DNA of 25,669 nucleotides. Source: an uncultured Collinsella sp. Lineage in GTDB: Bacteria > Actinomycetota > Coriobacteriia > Coriobacteriales > Coriobacteriaceae. Position numbers and translations under genes: made by a program. The notes beneath the pieces are model-generated. The model was not told the origin of the DNA. It searched no databases and saw only the letters and a list, made by a program, of their open reading frames with translations. Shown piece after piece: positions 1 to 7,019 of this stretch (its first letter is position 1; each line of letters opens with the position of its first letter). The DNA lies in assembly GCA_959026535.1 (NCBI GenBank), contig CAUFMB010000030.1, positions 1 to 25,669 on the forward strand, given 5' to 3'.

Positions 1-246
1 ACGAGCGGGGGCTCCTATCTTTTCAGTGCCCTCGGATTGGGTCATAGTGTCTGTCACGTCCAAAACATCGGGGCTAGTGGCCTCCTGTTCGTGCGGAACT
101 CGCGATAAACCTAAGCCGGTGCCCCCGCTCTCCCGGGGCCTGTGGCTACTTGGTTGTCGCAAGCGGCTCGCTTTTCGGAACTGGGCTGATGATTTCTAGA
201 TGTAAGGCGCTCTTGGTCCTAACGGGCCTGGGGCGCCTATCTTTTG

Positions 247-283
247 GAGGTAGATTTTTGGGACATGCCTGAAAATCTACCTC
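247..283. repeat. Perfect 12-bp inverted repeat with 13-nt loop
   Basis: Arms GAGGTAGATTTT (247-258) and AAAATCTACCTC (272-283) are exact reverse complements around a 13-nt loop beginning TGGG. No T-tract follows immediately, so it is not a textbook terminator. It could be a dispersed palindromic repeat, or the end signal of a transcript from left of the window. Confidence 0.75.
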
Positions 284-284
284 A

Positions 285-342
285 AACTTCTAGTGTAGGA
301 CGAGAAGTTGTAGCTGAAACTTCTCTTGTAGGACGAGAAGTT
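285..342 (+). promoter_or_regulatory. Tandem AACTTCT/AGAAGTT palindromes upstream of the ATPase
   Basis: A 25-nt unit occurs at 285-309 and again at 318-342, offset by 33 bp (about three helical turns), each with AACTTCT at its left and AGAAGTT at its right end. The inner arms GAGAAGTT (302-309) and AACTTCTC (318-325) also pair around an 8-nt loop. Three mutually exclusive hairpins are therefore possible, or two or three operator dyads on DNA. The array ends 1 nt before a TATACT -10-like hexamer, which favours a DNA operator role. Confidence 0.6.
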
Positions 343-366
343 ATATACTCAAGATGTTGAAAGGAG
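321..366 (+). promoter_or_regulatory. Probable promoter and RBS of the ATPase gene
   Basis: TATACT (344-349) is a near-consensus -10 hexamer; at 17-bp spacing the -35 would be TTCTCT (321-326), which is weak and lies inside the repeated dyads. AAAGGAG (360-366) is a good ribosome binding site 6 nt before the ATG at 373. Transcription start is not established. Confidence 0.45.
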
Positions 367-372
367 AGCATT

Positions 373-1743
373 ATGGCGCCTACAGCGTTGGGTATTGCAG
401 AGATTGTTGCCGAGGCCCGTTCCTTTGAGATTCCTCACGTCGTGCATCGAGACGATGCCATCAGTGATCTTCCTGAGCCAAAGCCGTTCAATCTTGTCCA
501 TATCATCACGGGTATCAGGCGCTGCGGCAAAACGTTCTATGCGTTTCAATGGATTCGTCGCCTTATCGATCGCGGTGTCGATGCCGAGCGTATCTTCTAT
601 TTCAATTTTGCTGATGACCGTCTTCGACCGGCGCCGGACACGCTCATGAGCGACATTTTGGAAGAGTATTGGCGGCAGGTTCCCTCAGCGCGAACGAAAG
701 GCTGTTATCTCTTTCTGGATGAGGTGCAGGAGACCGATGGCTGGCAGGGCGTTTGTCAGCGTTTGGCGGAGCACGAGAGCGTAACGCTTGTTATCACCGG
801 ATCGTCCTCAAAACTATCTGCCGATGAAATAGCGACGCAGTTTCGCGGTCGCTCGCAAGAGCACGCTATGCATCCGCTTTCATTCCGCGAGTATTGTGCG
901 TTTCATCACATTGAAACGCCGGATATGTCTACTAGTGCTGGGGCTCCAGCTGTTTCTCCGCAGCGGCGAACTGATCTGGAATCGGCATATGACCGCTATC
1001 TCATAGAGGGTGGCTTTCCTGGGGTTCAGGAGCTTGATGCCGGTTCGCGTATTCAGATGCTTCAAGCCTATTTGCGAGATGTTGTTGCACGAGACATTCT
1101 CGAGCGGAGCGGGCGCACGGATATCGCTCTTGCCAACCAAGTAGGGCTCTTCTGCCTTCGAAACACGGGTTGCGACCTTTCGGTTAACAGTTTGTTGGAA
1201 GCCTTAAAGTCTGTCGGATATCGAGCGTCATGGGAAAAAATAAACGAACTCGTTCGTTTATTCCAGCAGGCTCATCTCATTGGATTACTTCCGGAGTATT
1301 CAACTTCTTTGGCTCCTAAGACAACGACAACAGACAAGGTCTATGCCGTCGACCAGGGGATGGCATATGCAACATCGCGTGCTAATCAGCAGGATATAGG
1401 AAAGCGTTTGGAGACTGCGATTTATGCTGAACTCATGCGCCGTACGGCAAACGGCCGGTTGGAAACGGTGACTTCATTTACGGCTCCAACGCAAGCACGA
1501 GAAAAAGTTGATTTCTTGGTCGGCGACGCTTTGGCATCGGAACCATACGCGCTTTACCAGGTGACAGTCGATATGACGGCAGAGAAAACGCGCAGGCGTG
1601 AAGTTGGTTCCCTTGAGGTTGCTATGGTAAAAACCGGTATCAAGGATGCCAATATCATCACGCTGCGCGAGGCGACCCAGATCAAAACGGAGCATGGCGT
1701 CATCGAGGTTATTCCCGCATGGAAATGGTCGCTTGGTCTGTAA
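373..1743 (+). CDS. AAA ATPase of the AAA_14/DUF4143 type
   Basis: A 456-residue cytoplasmic ATPase. Walker A is GIRRCGKT (residues 47-54), Walker B YLFLDEVQ (112-119) and a sensor-like ITGSSSK lies at 141-147, followed by the FRGR and LSFREY segments typical of the AAA_14 fold. The second half corresponds to DUF4143, with a degenerate nuclease-like core (KVDFLV ... LYQVTVD) in which the usual QVK lysine is replaced by threonine. The start is supported by AAAGGAG 6 nt upstream. These proteins are common, often solitary accessory genes in gut bacteria; their cellular role is unclear and I do not assign one. It stands alone here, with repeat-rich DNA upstream and a terminator hairpin downstream, consistent with an accessory insertion. 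Family membership is fairly sure, function is not. Confidence 0.85.
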   Translation: MAPTALGIAEIVAEARSFEIPHVVHRDDAISDLPEPKPFNLVHIITGIRRCGKTFYAFQWIRRLIDRGVDAERIFYFNFADDRLRPAPDTLMSDILEEYWRQVPSARTKGCYLFLDEVQETDGWQGVCQRLAEHESVTLVITGSSSKLSADEIATQFRGRSQEHAMHPLSFREYCAFHHIETPDMSTSAGAPAVSPQRRTDLESAYDRYLIEGGFPGVQELDAGSRIQMLQAYLRDVVARDILERSGRTDIALANQVGLFCLRNTGCDLSVNSLLEALKSVGYRASWEKINELVRLFQQAHLIGLLPEYSTSLAPKTTTTDKVYAVDQGMAYATSRANQQDIGKRLETAIYAELMRRTANGRLETVTSFTAPTQAREKVDFLVGDALASEPYALYQVTVDMTAEKTRRREVGSLEVAMVKTGIKDANIITLREATQIKTEHGVIEVIPAWKWSLGL

Positions 1744-1785
1744 TGCTACGCCGGCCCGCCGGGGCCGCACGGCACCATGTTGATG

Positions 1786-1820
1786 ACCGGCACTTTAGGA
1801 ACGTCCCTAAGTGCCGGTTT
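1786..1820 (+). terminator. Terminator-like hairpin after the ATPase gene
   Basis: ACCGGCACT (1786-1794) pairs with AGTGCCGGT (1810-1818), extended inward by TAGG/CCTA after a one-base bulge, and is followed only by TTT. It is strong in stem but weak in U-tract, 42 nt after the stop codon. Confidence 0.55.
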
Positions 1821-1858
1821 GGCTGGTAAGTCGAGATGTGGGGAGCCCGTTGCTGGTA

Positions 1859-1990
1859 TGGGACGGAGGGATTCCGCGTCCGCCTGGTCGGCGGCCGCGC
1901 TCCGCTGCGTCGCTTCGCTCCTTGCGTGCTGCGCTGGAAAACGCTTCGCGTTTCCTCAGCTCCGCACCCTTGCGGGTTCGAATCCCTCCG
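1859..1990. repeat. Segment bounded by inverted tRNA 3'-end fragments
   Basis: TGGGACGGAGGGATTC at 1859-1874 is identical to the first 16 bases of the adjacent tRNA-Gln as read on the plus strand (2050-2065), that is its acceptor and T-arm 3' end. At 1974-1990 a 17-nt T-arm sequence appears in the opposite orientation, exactly complementary to 2056-2072. The two copies make CGGAGGGATTC/GAATCCCTCCG termini around about 105 bp rich in short GC hairpins, including AAACGC-TTC-GCGTTT. No 5' half of a second tRNA is visible. It may be a tRNA-derived repeat or a remnant of an integration site. Confidence 0.5.
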
Positions 1991-2000
1991 CTTGCTCACA

Positions 2001-2040
2001 AGAAAAGCCTCCCGATCGGCTATGCGTTCGAGAGGCTTGT
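2001..2040 (-). terminator. Terminator of tRNA-Gln
   Basis: On the minus strand AAGCCTC (2038-2032) pairs with GAGGCTT (2011-2005) around a 20-nt loop and is followed by TTCTT. It lies just beyond the tRNA 3' end at 2050 and would end its transcript. Confidence 0.6.
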
Positions 2041-2049
2041 TTCTTTGGC

Positions 2050-2120
2050 TGGGACGGAGGGATTCGAACCCCCAACAGCCGGCACCAAAAACCGGAGTTC
2101 TACCGTTGAACTACGTCCCA
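2050..2120 (-). tRNA. tRNA-Gln (anticodon UUG)
   Basis: The reverse complement folds as a cloverleaf of 71 nt: acceptor TGGGACG/CGTCCCA, D stem GTTC/GAAC, anticodon stem CCGGT/GCCGG with loop TTTTGGT, five-base variable region, and T stem GGGGG/CCCTC with loop TTCGAAT. Loop position 33 is T and bases 34-36 read TTG, which decodes CAA. CCA is not encoded. It lies 38 nt downstream of the minus-strand gene ending at 2159, so it may be partly transcribed from that gene. Confidence 0.93.
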
Positions 2121-2158
2121 ATGTGTGGTGTTGCCCAAAAGCAACTCGTTTAGTTTAC

Positions 2159-3064
2159 CTAATCTGCGAGGGCATCGCAAACGCCATCGAGCAGGCGTAC
2201 GGCGAGTGTCTGCGCGTCGCTGGCCGTGAAGGTGCCGTTGTAGCGCGTCATGCCCGTGAGCTCAATGCGAATGCGTGCCGGCTTCTGCTGCGCGGTGACA
2301 TTGGCAGTGCGGATGCGCTGGGCCAGGTTATGGCACTCGGCGAGGGCAATCGTGGCGCGCGGTGCGGCGTCGGCGGGCAGCTCGTCGCTTGCGATCTCGA
2401 GCACCAGATCTACGTCGGTTGGGACCTCGGAGTCGCAGAGCATCATGCCGCTGTTGTCGGTCGTTGCCGTGGCGATATTCCACATGCGCGACGCAACGCT
2501 GCGTGCGATGGGGTCCTCGCCGATAACGGCGATCTGGAAGCGCTCGAGCACGTTGGCGGCGCGAGCAAAACCGATACGGGACTCGGCTTCGGTGACCGAG
2601 GGCTTGCCCTCCCACACATGGTGCAGGCGGTTGATGTAGGCGTAGGTGTCCTGGAAGGCCATGCCGTCGGCAAACAGGCCGACATTTTCCTGGAACTGCT
2701 GCAGGGCGGCCTCGGTATGCGGGCCAAAGTAGCCGTCGTCTTCGCCACAGGCAAAGCCCAAAACGTTGAGAGCGCGCTGCAGGGCCTGCACATCGGCGCC
2801 ATGGAAATTGGGCATGCGCAGATAGAGGGTGCGGTCGCCCAGCTTATACGAAGCGTCTACAAGGGCGCTCCAACAGGGGATATCGACGGCATGACCGGCA
2901 GCAAGGCCGCTGTCGAGTCTGAAGGTGCTGACGGCCTGCTCAGTGGTGGCTCCAAAGTACTTGTCGGTGACTTCGGCGGCATCAATCGTGTAGCCGAGCT
3001 GCAGGAGACGAGACTGCACGTCCTCGACGGCTGCTCCTTGCATGCCCGTTGTAATAGGTTCCAT
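2159..3064 (-). CDS. CwlM-like protein: two peptidoglycan-binding repeats plus decayed amidase-like domain
   Basis: A 301-residue protein with no signal peptide or membrane segment, so probably cytoplasmic. Two PG_binding_1 repeats lie at about residues 5-70 and 86-147; the joining segment ASYKLGDRTLY (71-81) and the following repeat closely resemble actinobacterial CwlM as I remember it. CwlM is a non-catalytic amidase homologue that regulates MurA when phosphorylated. The C-terminal half (about 165-301) keeps an amidase_3-like rhythm, ending in AVRLLDGVCDAL, but I cannot find the zinc-binding His/Glu set. A regulatory role in cell-wall synthesis is inference. AAAGGGG precedes the ATG. Neighbours are a polyprenyl synthase upstream on the same strand and tRNA-Gln downstream. 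The PG-binding repeats are sure; the CwlM relation is likely. Confidence 0.75.
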   Translation of the reverse strand: MEPITTGMQGAAVEDVQSRLLQLGYTIDAAEVTDKYFGATTEQAVSTFRLDSGLAAGHAVDIPCWSALVDASYKLGDRTLYLRMPNFHGADVQALQRALNVLGFACGEDDGYFGPHTEAALQQFQENVGLFADGMAFQDTYAYINRLHHVWEGKPSVTEAESRIGFARAANVLERFQIAVIGEDPIARSVASRMWNIATATTDNSGMMLCDSEVPTDVDLVLEIASDELPADAAPRATIALAECHNLAQRIRTANVTAQQKPARIRIELTGMTRYNGTFTASDAQTLAVRLLDGVCDALAD

Positions 3065-3202
3065 GAACGAACCCCTTTCGGCGTACCATTCGTACTATTT
3101 GAGCGTCTGTCGGATAGACAACGCAAAGGGATGCATAAACATGCACTCAACAGTGTAGCAAGTTGTGCCTAAAAACGCTGCTGACAGGTTTTATAACCCC
3201 CG
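3065..3202 (-). other. Intergenic region before the CwlM-like gene
   Basis: 138 bp between two minus-strand genes. AT-richer stretches could hold a promoter for the CwlM-like gene, but I see no clean -35/-10 pair. No strong terminator for the upstream polyprenyl synthase gene is visible, only a weak GGTTATAAAACC dyad near 3189-3200, so read-through is possible. Confidence 0.35.
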
Positions 3203-4228
3203 TTAGTTAAGGCGCTCCACAAAGAAATCTGCCATGGAGAGGAACAGCTCGCGTGCGTGCGGATCAAGCTCAACGTTCTCGATGGCCGCTTTGGCCTTAG
3301 CGGTCAGGTCGAGCGCGTAAGTGTGGGCGTAATCGATGGAGCCGGTCTCTTGGAAGATCTCCACGGCGCGTGCGAGCTGCGCGGGATCATCGGTGCCCGA
3401 GGAAAGAATCGCCTCGACCTCGTCGTGGTAGCGCTCATCAGAGAGGGCATGAACGGCGACAAGCGTGCGCTTGCCCTCGGTGATGTCGGTGCGGAAGTCC
3501 TTGTTGGCGGCTTCCTTAGTGCCGACAAGGTTGAGCAGGTCGTCCTGAATCTGAAAGGCAAGGCCCGTGTGCAGGCCAAAGGCGCGCAGCGCTTCGATTT
3601 GCTCATCGCTGCCGCCGCCGATAATGGCTCCGGCGGCAAGCGGCGTGGCTCCGCTGTAAAACGCGGTCTTGTGCGTCGCCATGTCCAGGTAGTCATCAAC
3701 CGAGATATCAAAGCGCCCGTCACGGACCCAACCCAGGTCGAGCGCTTGACCCTCGATGGTGCGGACGATCATCTCGGTAAGCTCGTGGAGCACGCGCAGC
3801 TTCACGTCGGACTCCAGCGTGGGGTCGTCGAGAACCGTCTTGGTGACCATGGTGAGCGCCAGGTCGCCACAATTGATGGCAAGGCCCGTGCCCTCGGTAA
3901 GGTGCATGCAGGGCTTGCCTCGACGAAGCTGTCCGTTGTCGGCGATGTCGTCGTGGATCAGCGCGCCCGACTGGAAGTGCTCGATGGCTGCCGCGGCGCT
4001 GCGGGCGCTCTCAAAGCTGCCGCCCACTGCGGTTGCGGCGAGCATACAGATAAGCGGGCGGTGGCGCTTGCCGGCGTTGGCCGTAAAAGCCGAGAGCGGC
4101 GCGTACAGGTAGCGCTCGATATCGGCAGAGGTCGCCTGTCCGTCAAAGAACGTGGCCAGATAGTCGTTAATCTGGTCAAAGTGCTGGGCTAAAAAGCTGG
4201 TAAACGGACTGGACACGGGTTCTCGCAT
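3203..4228 (-). CDS. trans-Polyprenyl diphosphate synthase
   Basis: A 341-residue all-helical prenyltransferase that condenses isopentenyl diphosphate onto an allylic diphosphate. Motifs in order: GKRHRPL (53-59), the first aspartate-rich motif DDIAD (93-97) followed by GQLRRGKP, KTAFYSG (188-194) and the second aspartate motif QIQDDLLNL (227-235), where the last Asp of DDxxD is Asn, a common variant. The long-chain style LIHDDIADxxxLRRG suggests a medium or long quinone or carrier-lipid side chain, but chain length cannot be read safely; a farnesyl or geranylgeranyl synthase remains possible. The ATG at 4228 has only a weak AAGAAAG Shine-Dalgarno. It lies 113 nt downstream of the PTS-HAD gene with no clear terminator between them. 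Confidence 0.88.
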   Translation of the reverse strand: MREPVSSPFTSFLAQHFDQINDYLATFFDGQATSADIERYLYAPLSAFTANAGKRHRPLICMLAATAVGGSFESARSAAAAIEHFQSGALIHDDIADNGQLRRGKPCMHLTEGTGLAINCGDLALTMVTKTVLDDPTLESDVKLRVLHELTEMIVRTIEGQALDLGWVRDGRFDISVDDYLDMATHKTAFYSGATPLAAGAIIGGGSDEQIEALRAFGLHTGLAFQIQDDLLNLVGTKEAANKDFRTDITEGKRTLVAVHALSDERYHDEVEAILSSGTDDPAQLARAVEIFQETGSIDYAHTYALDLTAKAKAAIENVELDPHARELFLSMADFFVERLN

Positions 4229-4341
4229 TCTTTCTTAGGTTACATCGTTGCGGTGTGCAGATACCATATTGCCACATTGGAGTTGCCGGCGCGTCTGTTT
4301 TGGCGATTTGGAGAAACGGGACGCGTGCGCGTGCCGGCTGC

Positions 4342-6792
4342 TTATATAAGCCTAAAGTGCTCGAGCGCCTTGACGACGCCATCTTTGTCGACCGAGTCGG
4401 TGATGTAGTCGGCGCGCTTTTTGAGATAGTCTGGCGCATTGCCCATGGCGATACCGACATCGACGGCGTTCATCAGCGAGACGTCATTGCTGGCGTCGCC
4501 GATGCCGTATACGGTTCCATGGTGGGGATCGAGGGCGTCGAGTACAGACTGGATGCCCCCGCGCTTCGTGCATTCGCGGGGCGAGATTTCGGTTACCTCG
4601 AGTTCGAGCTCGTTAAAGCACAGCAGCGGCTCAAGTGCCTTATCTTGAGCGATGTGGTTGGCGAGCGATGTAGACATCAAGATCTTGTAGACACTGTAAT
4701 GTTGCAGCTGCGTGACTGCGTCGCCCAGGGTGCGCGCGTATCCGGGAGCATCGGGGGCATCGGCACTCATGCGCACGACGCCGTTGAGGCCCTCAAAGCG
4801 GATGACCTCGCCCGATTGCTCAAGGTAGGGGGCAAGACGCTGCAGCATACCGGGCGTCATCGACAGATCGCGAATTGCGTGTCCGTTGATCTCGGCGTAA
4901 CCGCCCGCAAGACAGACGATGCCGGTCCAGGGCAGCTCAAGAAGTTTGGGGTGGATGCAGCTGAGGGTACGTCCCGTGCAGATAAAGGCCATGTTGCCGT
5001 TGGTGACAAACTCGCGGATTGCCTGCGAAACCGCCTCGTTGGGATAGGGGGAGAGGTCCCGCTCGTCTTCGGGAAGGTCTTGGGCGAGCCTGGGGTCTTG
5101 CCAGGCGAGCGTACCGTCGATGTCGAAGAAGCAGATATCGCCGTGCTTGTGGGTTGGGCCGGCGGCAGAGGAGGCCGAGGTGGTGGGCGCAAATTCCGGC
5201 TCGAGGCCCATGATCTGGTCAAAATGCTCTTTAACGCGGGGAACGGAGATGCCGATGACCACCTGGGCGGTCTTGCCCGTAATGATGAGGCCTTTGGCGC
5301 CCGCCGCGACAAACGACGCGTTATCTGCAACGATGGAAGGGTCTGCGACTTCGACGCGCAGGCGCGTGGCGCAGTTGGTTGCGCCCGCAATATTGCCAAC
5401 GCCACCTAAAAGCTGAATTACCCGCTCAGCGAGGACGTGATCTTGATCGGATTGACTATTGGCCTCGTCATTGGGAGATTGCTCTTTGGCAAAGCCGCTT
5501 CCCGTTAAATGATCGATTGCCGCGCGATTGGCGACATGATCCTCGCGGCCCGGCGTCTTAAGGTCATAGATCAAGATGAGTGCTCGAAAACTCACAAAAA
5601 AGATGAGGCTAAAGGCAAGGCCGATACCGAGCGCCAAAAGATAGGCACCGGCATGCATGCGCATGAGCGGAATAAAGTTGAAGGCTGCCATCTCCATGAG
5701 GCCGCCCGAGAAGATGCCGACGATGCCAAAGAGATTCATGGTTGTGGCAAGGCAAGACGATAAGACGGCGTAGAGAAAAAAGAGCCCGGGGTGGGTGAAC
5801 ATAAAGAGAAACTCGAGTGGCTCGGTAACGCCGCAAACCACCGAGGCGATGATGGCGGGAACAAGGATGACCCTGAGGCCGGCGCGGCGCTCGGGTTTTG
5901 CGGTGGAGTAGAACGCAGCCGCGATGGCGGGAAGGCCAAAGAGCTTGACCCAGCCGGTGGCGGTGAAACCGGCCCACGGCGCAAGCTCATTAAGGGGGCG
6001 CGTGCTGTGGGAGAGGATGGGCAACAAATTGGTCCACGTGGCGTAGATGCCGTCGTTAATGACCAGGTTGTCGTAGTAGATCGGCATGTAGAGCAGGTGG
6101 TGCAGCCCCATGGGCTCGAGTGCTCGCTCCAAAAACACAAAGATGCCCACGCCGAAGGGGCCGACGCCCGCAAATGCATGGCGCAGCGTCTCAGTCACTG
6201 CGTATACTGAAGGCACGATGGCGGCCGAGACGATAGCAAGGGCGAGCACGGCAAAGAAGCTGATGAGGTAGACCAGCGAGGAACCCGAGAAGGTGCCGAG
6301 CCAATCGGGAACCTTGGCATCGTAGAAGCGGTCATGGATGGCGACGACGGTTGCCGATACCGCTAGCGGGCCGATAATGCCGGTGTCGAGGGTCTTGATG
6401 CCGTCGATGATGGTAATGCCGCTGGCGGGGGTCAAAGACGACGGGTACTTAAGTCCAAGGTTGTCTCCGCTCAGCTTGATGATCTCGCTCAAAAAGAAGC
6501 AATAGGCAAAATAGGCCACGAGCGCCTCGAGGCAACAACGTGCCGGTTGCTTTTGGGCAAGGCCGATGGGCAGCGCTACGGCAAAAAGGAGCGGAAGTCG
6601 TTTAAAGACCGTCCACGAGCCGCGCTGGATGATAGTCCAAAAAACGTACCAAGGGGTTCCGTATACGGCGAGATCGCCGACGATGTCCGCAGTCGTTGCG
6701 AGAGCGGAGACGCCGACCATGAGGCCTGATATAGAAAACAGCATGGCGGGCGCGAACATTGCCCCGCCAAAGCGTTGGATTTTTTGCAGCAT
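4342..6792 (-). CDS. PTS EIICB permease (maltose/glucose family) fused to a HAD phosphatase
   Basis: An 816-residue three-module protein. EIIC (about 1-425) is a multi-pass sugar channel of the Glc/MalX family; it carries LEPMGLHHLLY (226-235), GVTEPLEF (321-328) and the exit motif YDLKTPGRE. EIIB (about 450-530) holds the phospho-cysteine in TNCATRLRV (C474). After a short Ala/Ser/Thr linker comes a full Cof-type HAD hydrolase (about 552-816) with FDIDGT (D557, D559), ICTGRT, a KRGG lysine and GDASNDVSLM, so all four HAD motifs are present. Inference: the incoming sugar is phosphorylated by EIICB and may be dephosphorylated by the attached phosphatase, as free sugar for MalQ or phosphorylase. 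There is no EIIA domain, so a separate EIIA must act in trans. GGGAGG precedes the ATG by 7 nt. It is divergent from a TreR-like regulator and has an operator-like palindrome at 6834-6845. The exact sugar is unknown. Confidence 0.88.
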   Translation of the reverse strand: MLQKIQRFGGAMFAPAMLFSISGLMVGVSALATTADIVGDLAVYGTPWYVFWTIIQRGSWTVFKRLPLLFAVALPIGLAQKQPARCCLEALVAYFAYCFFLSEIIKLSGDNLGLKYPSSLTPASGITIIDGIKTLDTGIIGPLAVSATVVAIHDRFYDAKVPDWLGTFSGSSLVYLISFFAVLALAIVSAAIVPSVYAVTETLRHAFAGVGPFGVGIFVFLERALEPMGLHHLLYMPIYYDNLVINDGIYATWTNLLPILSHSTRPLNELAPWAGFTATGWVKLFGLPAIAAAFYSTAKPERRAGLRVILVPAIIASVVCGVTEPLEFLFMFTHPGLFFLYAVLSSCLATTMNLFGIVGIFSGGLMEMAAFNFIPLMRMHAGAYLLALGIGLAFSLIFFVSFRALILIYDLKTPGREDHVANRAAIDHLTGSGFAKEQSPNDEANSQSDQDHVLAERVIQLLGGVGNIAGATNCATRLRVEVADPSIVADNASFVAAGAKGLIITGKTAQVVIGISVPRVKEHFDQIMGLEPEFAPTTSASSAAGPTHKHGDICFFDIDGTLAWQDPRLAQDLPEDERDLSPYPNEAVSQAIREFVTNGNMAFICTGRTLSCIHPKLLELPWTGIVCLAGGYAEINGHAIRDLSMTPGMLQRLAPYLEQSGEVIRFEGLNGVVRMSADAPDAPGYARTLGDAVTQLQHYSVYKILMSTSLANHIAQDKALEPLLCFNELELEVTEISPRECTKRGGIQSVLDALDPHHGTVYGIGDASNDVSLMNAVDVGIAMGNAPDYLKKRADYITDSVDKDGVVKALEHFRLI

Positions 6793-6833
6793 GTTCTGCC
6801 TCCCGAATATCGAGGTGCGTTGCGGGTGGTGAA

Positions 6834-6845
6834 ACGTTTAAACAA
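6834..6845. promoter_or_regulatory. Operator-like palindrome before the PTS-HAD gene
   Basis: ACGTTTAAACAA matches TTGTTTAAACAA at 10 of 12 positions. It lies just downstream, on the minus strand, of a TACAAT -10-like hexamer (6858-6853), about where transcription would start, so binding there would block the PTS gene. Confidence 0.5.
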
Positions 6846-6955
6846 TGGATTCATTGTAGAGGACCGGACGATTGTCGTGCCGGCAGTTTTGAGTGAAACC
6901 GATTTGGGCATGACAGAAGCCGTCAACGGTTAAATACTGTCGCTTTGCCGATAAT

Positions 6956-6967
6956 CGGTTTAAACAA
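6956..6967. promoter_or_regulatory. Operator-like palindrome before the TreR-like gene
   Basis: CGGTTTAAACAA matches the same 12-bp palindrome at 10 of 12 positions, 53 bp before the ATG at 7020. The location fits autoregulation of the regulator and joint control with the divergent PTS gene. Confidence 0.5.
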
Positions 6968-7019
6968 CTTTAAGAAATGCTATCGTTCCTAGCCATACAT
7001 ATTCATTAGAGGTGAAGTC

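Larger units (their letters stand above)
1..372. other. Repeat-rich non-coding region before the ATPase gene
   Basis: No convincing gene is seen. One frame is open from the left edge to a TAA at 106-108, but it is short and shows no recognisable protein, so I treat it as intergenic or at most a gene tail. The region holds a copy (76-106) of a 31-nt sequence that recurs at 19605-19635, a small CCCC/GGGG hairpin near 123-138, a 12-bp perfect inverted repeat (247-283), a ladder of AACTTCT/AGAAGTT arms (285-342), and the probable promoter of the following gene. Confidence 0.6.

Noticed and set aside
1..108. C-terminal end of a gene entering from the left edge
   Set aside because: The open stretch is 35 codons without recognisable protein features and overlaps a dispersed repeat, so a gene is not supported.
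1950..1997. Second tRNA gene on the plus strand around the T-arm-like sequence
   Set aside because: Only a T-arm-like piece with one mismatch is present; no matching 5' acceptor or anticodon arm is found.
1709..1999. Minus-strand frame starting MSKRRDSNPQ
   Set aside because: RRDSNPQ is the well-known artefact of translating a tRNA T-arm in antisense; no protein is expected.
1811..3172. Plus-strand open frame of 453 codons across tRNA-Gln and the CwlM-like gene
   Set aside because: It begins with tRNA-derived peptide artefacts (GTEGFEPPTAG-like) and continues as the antisense of a clear gene.
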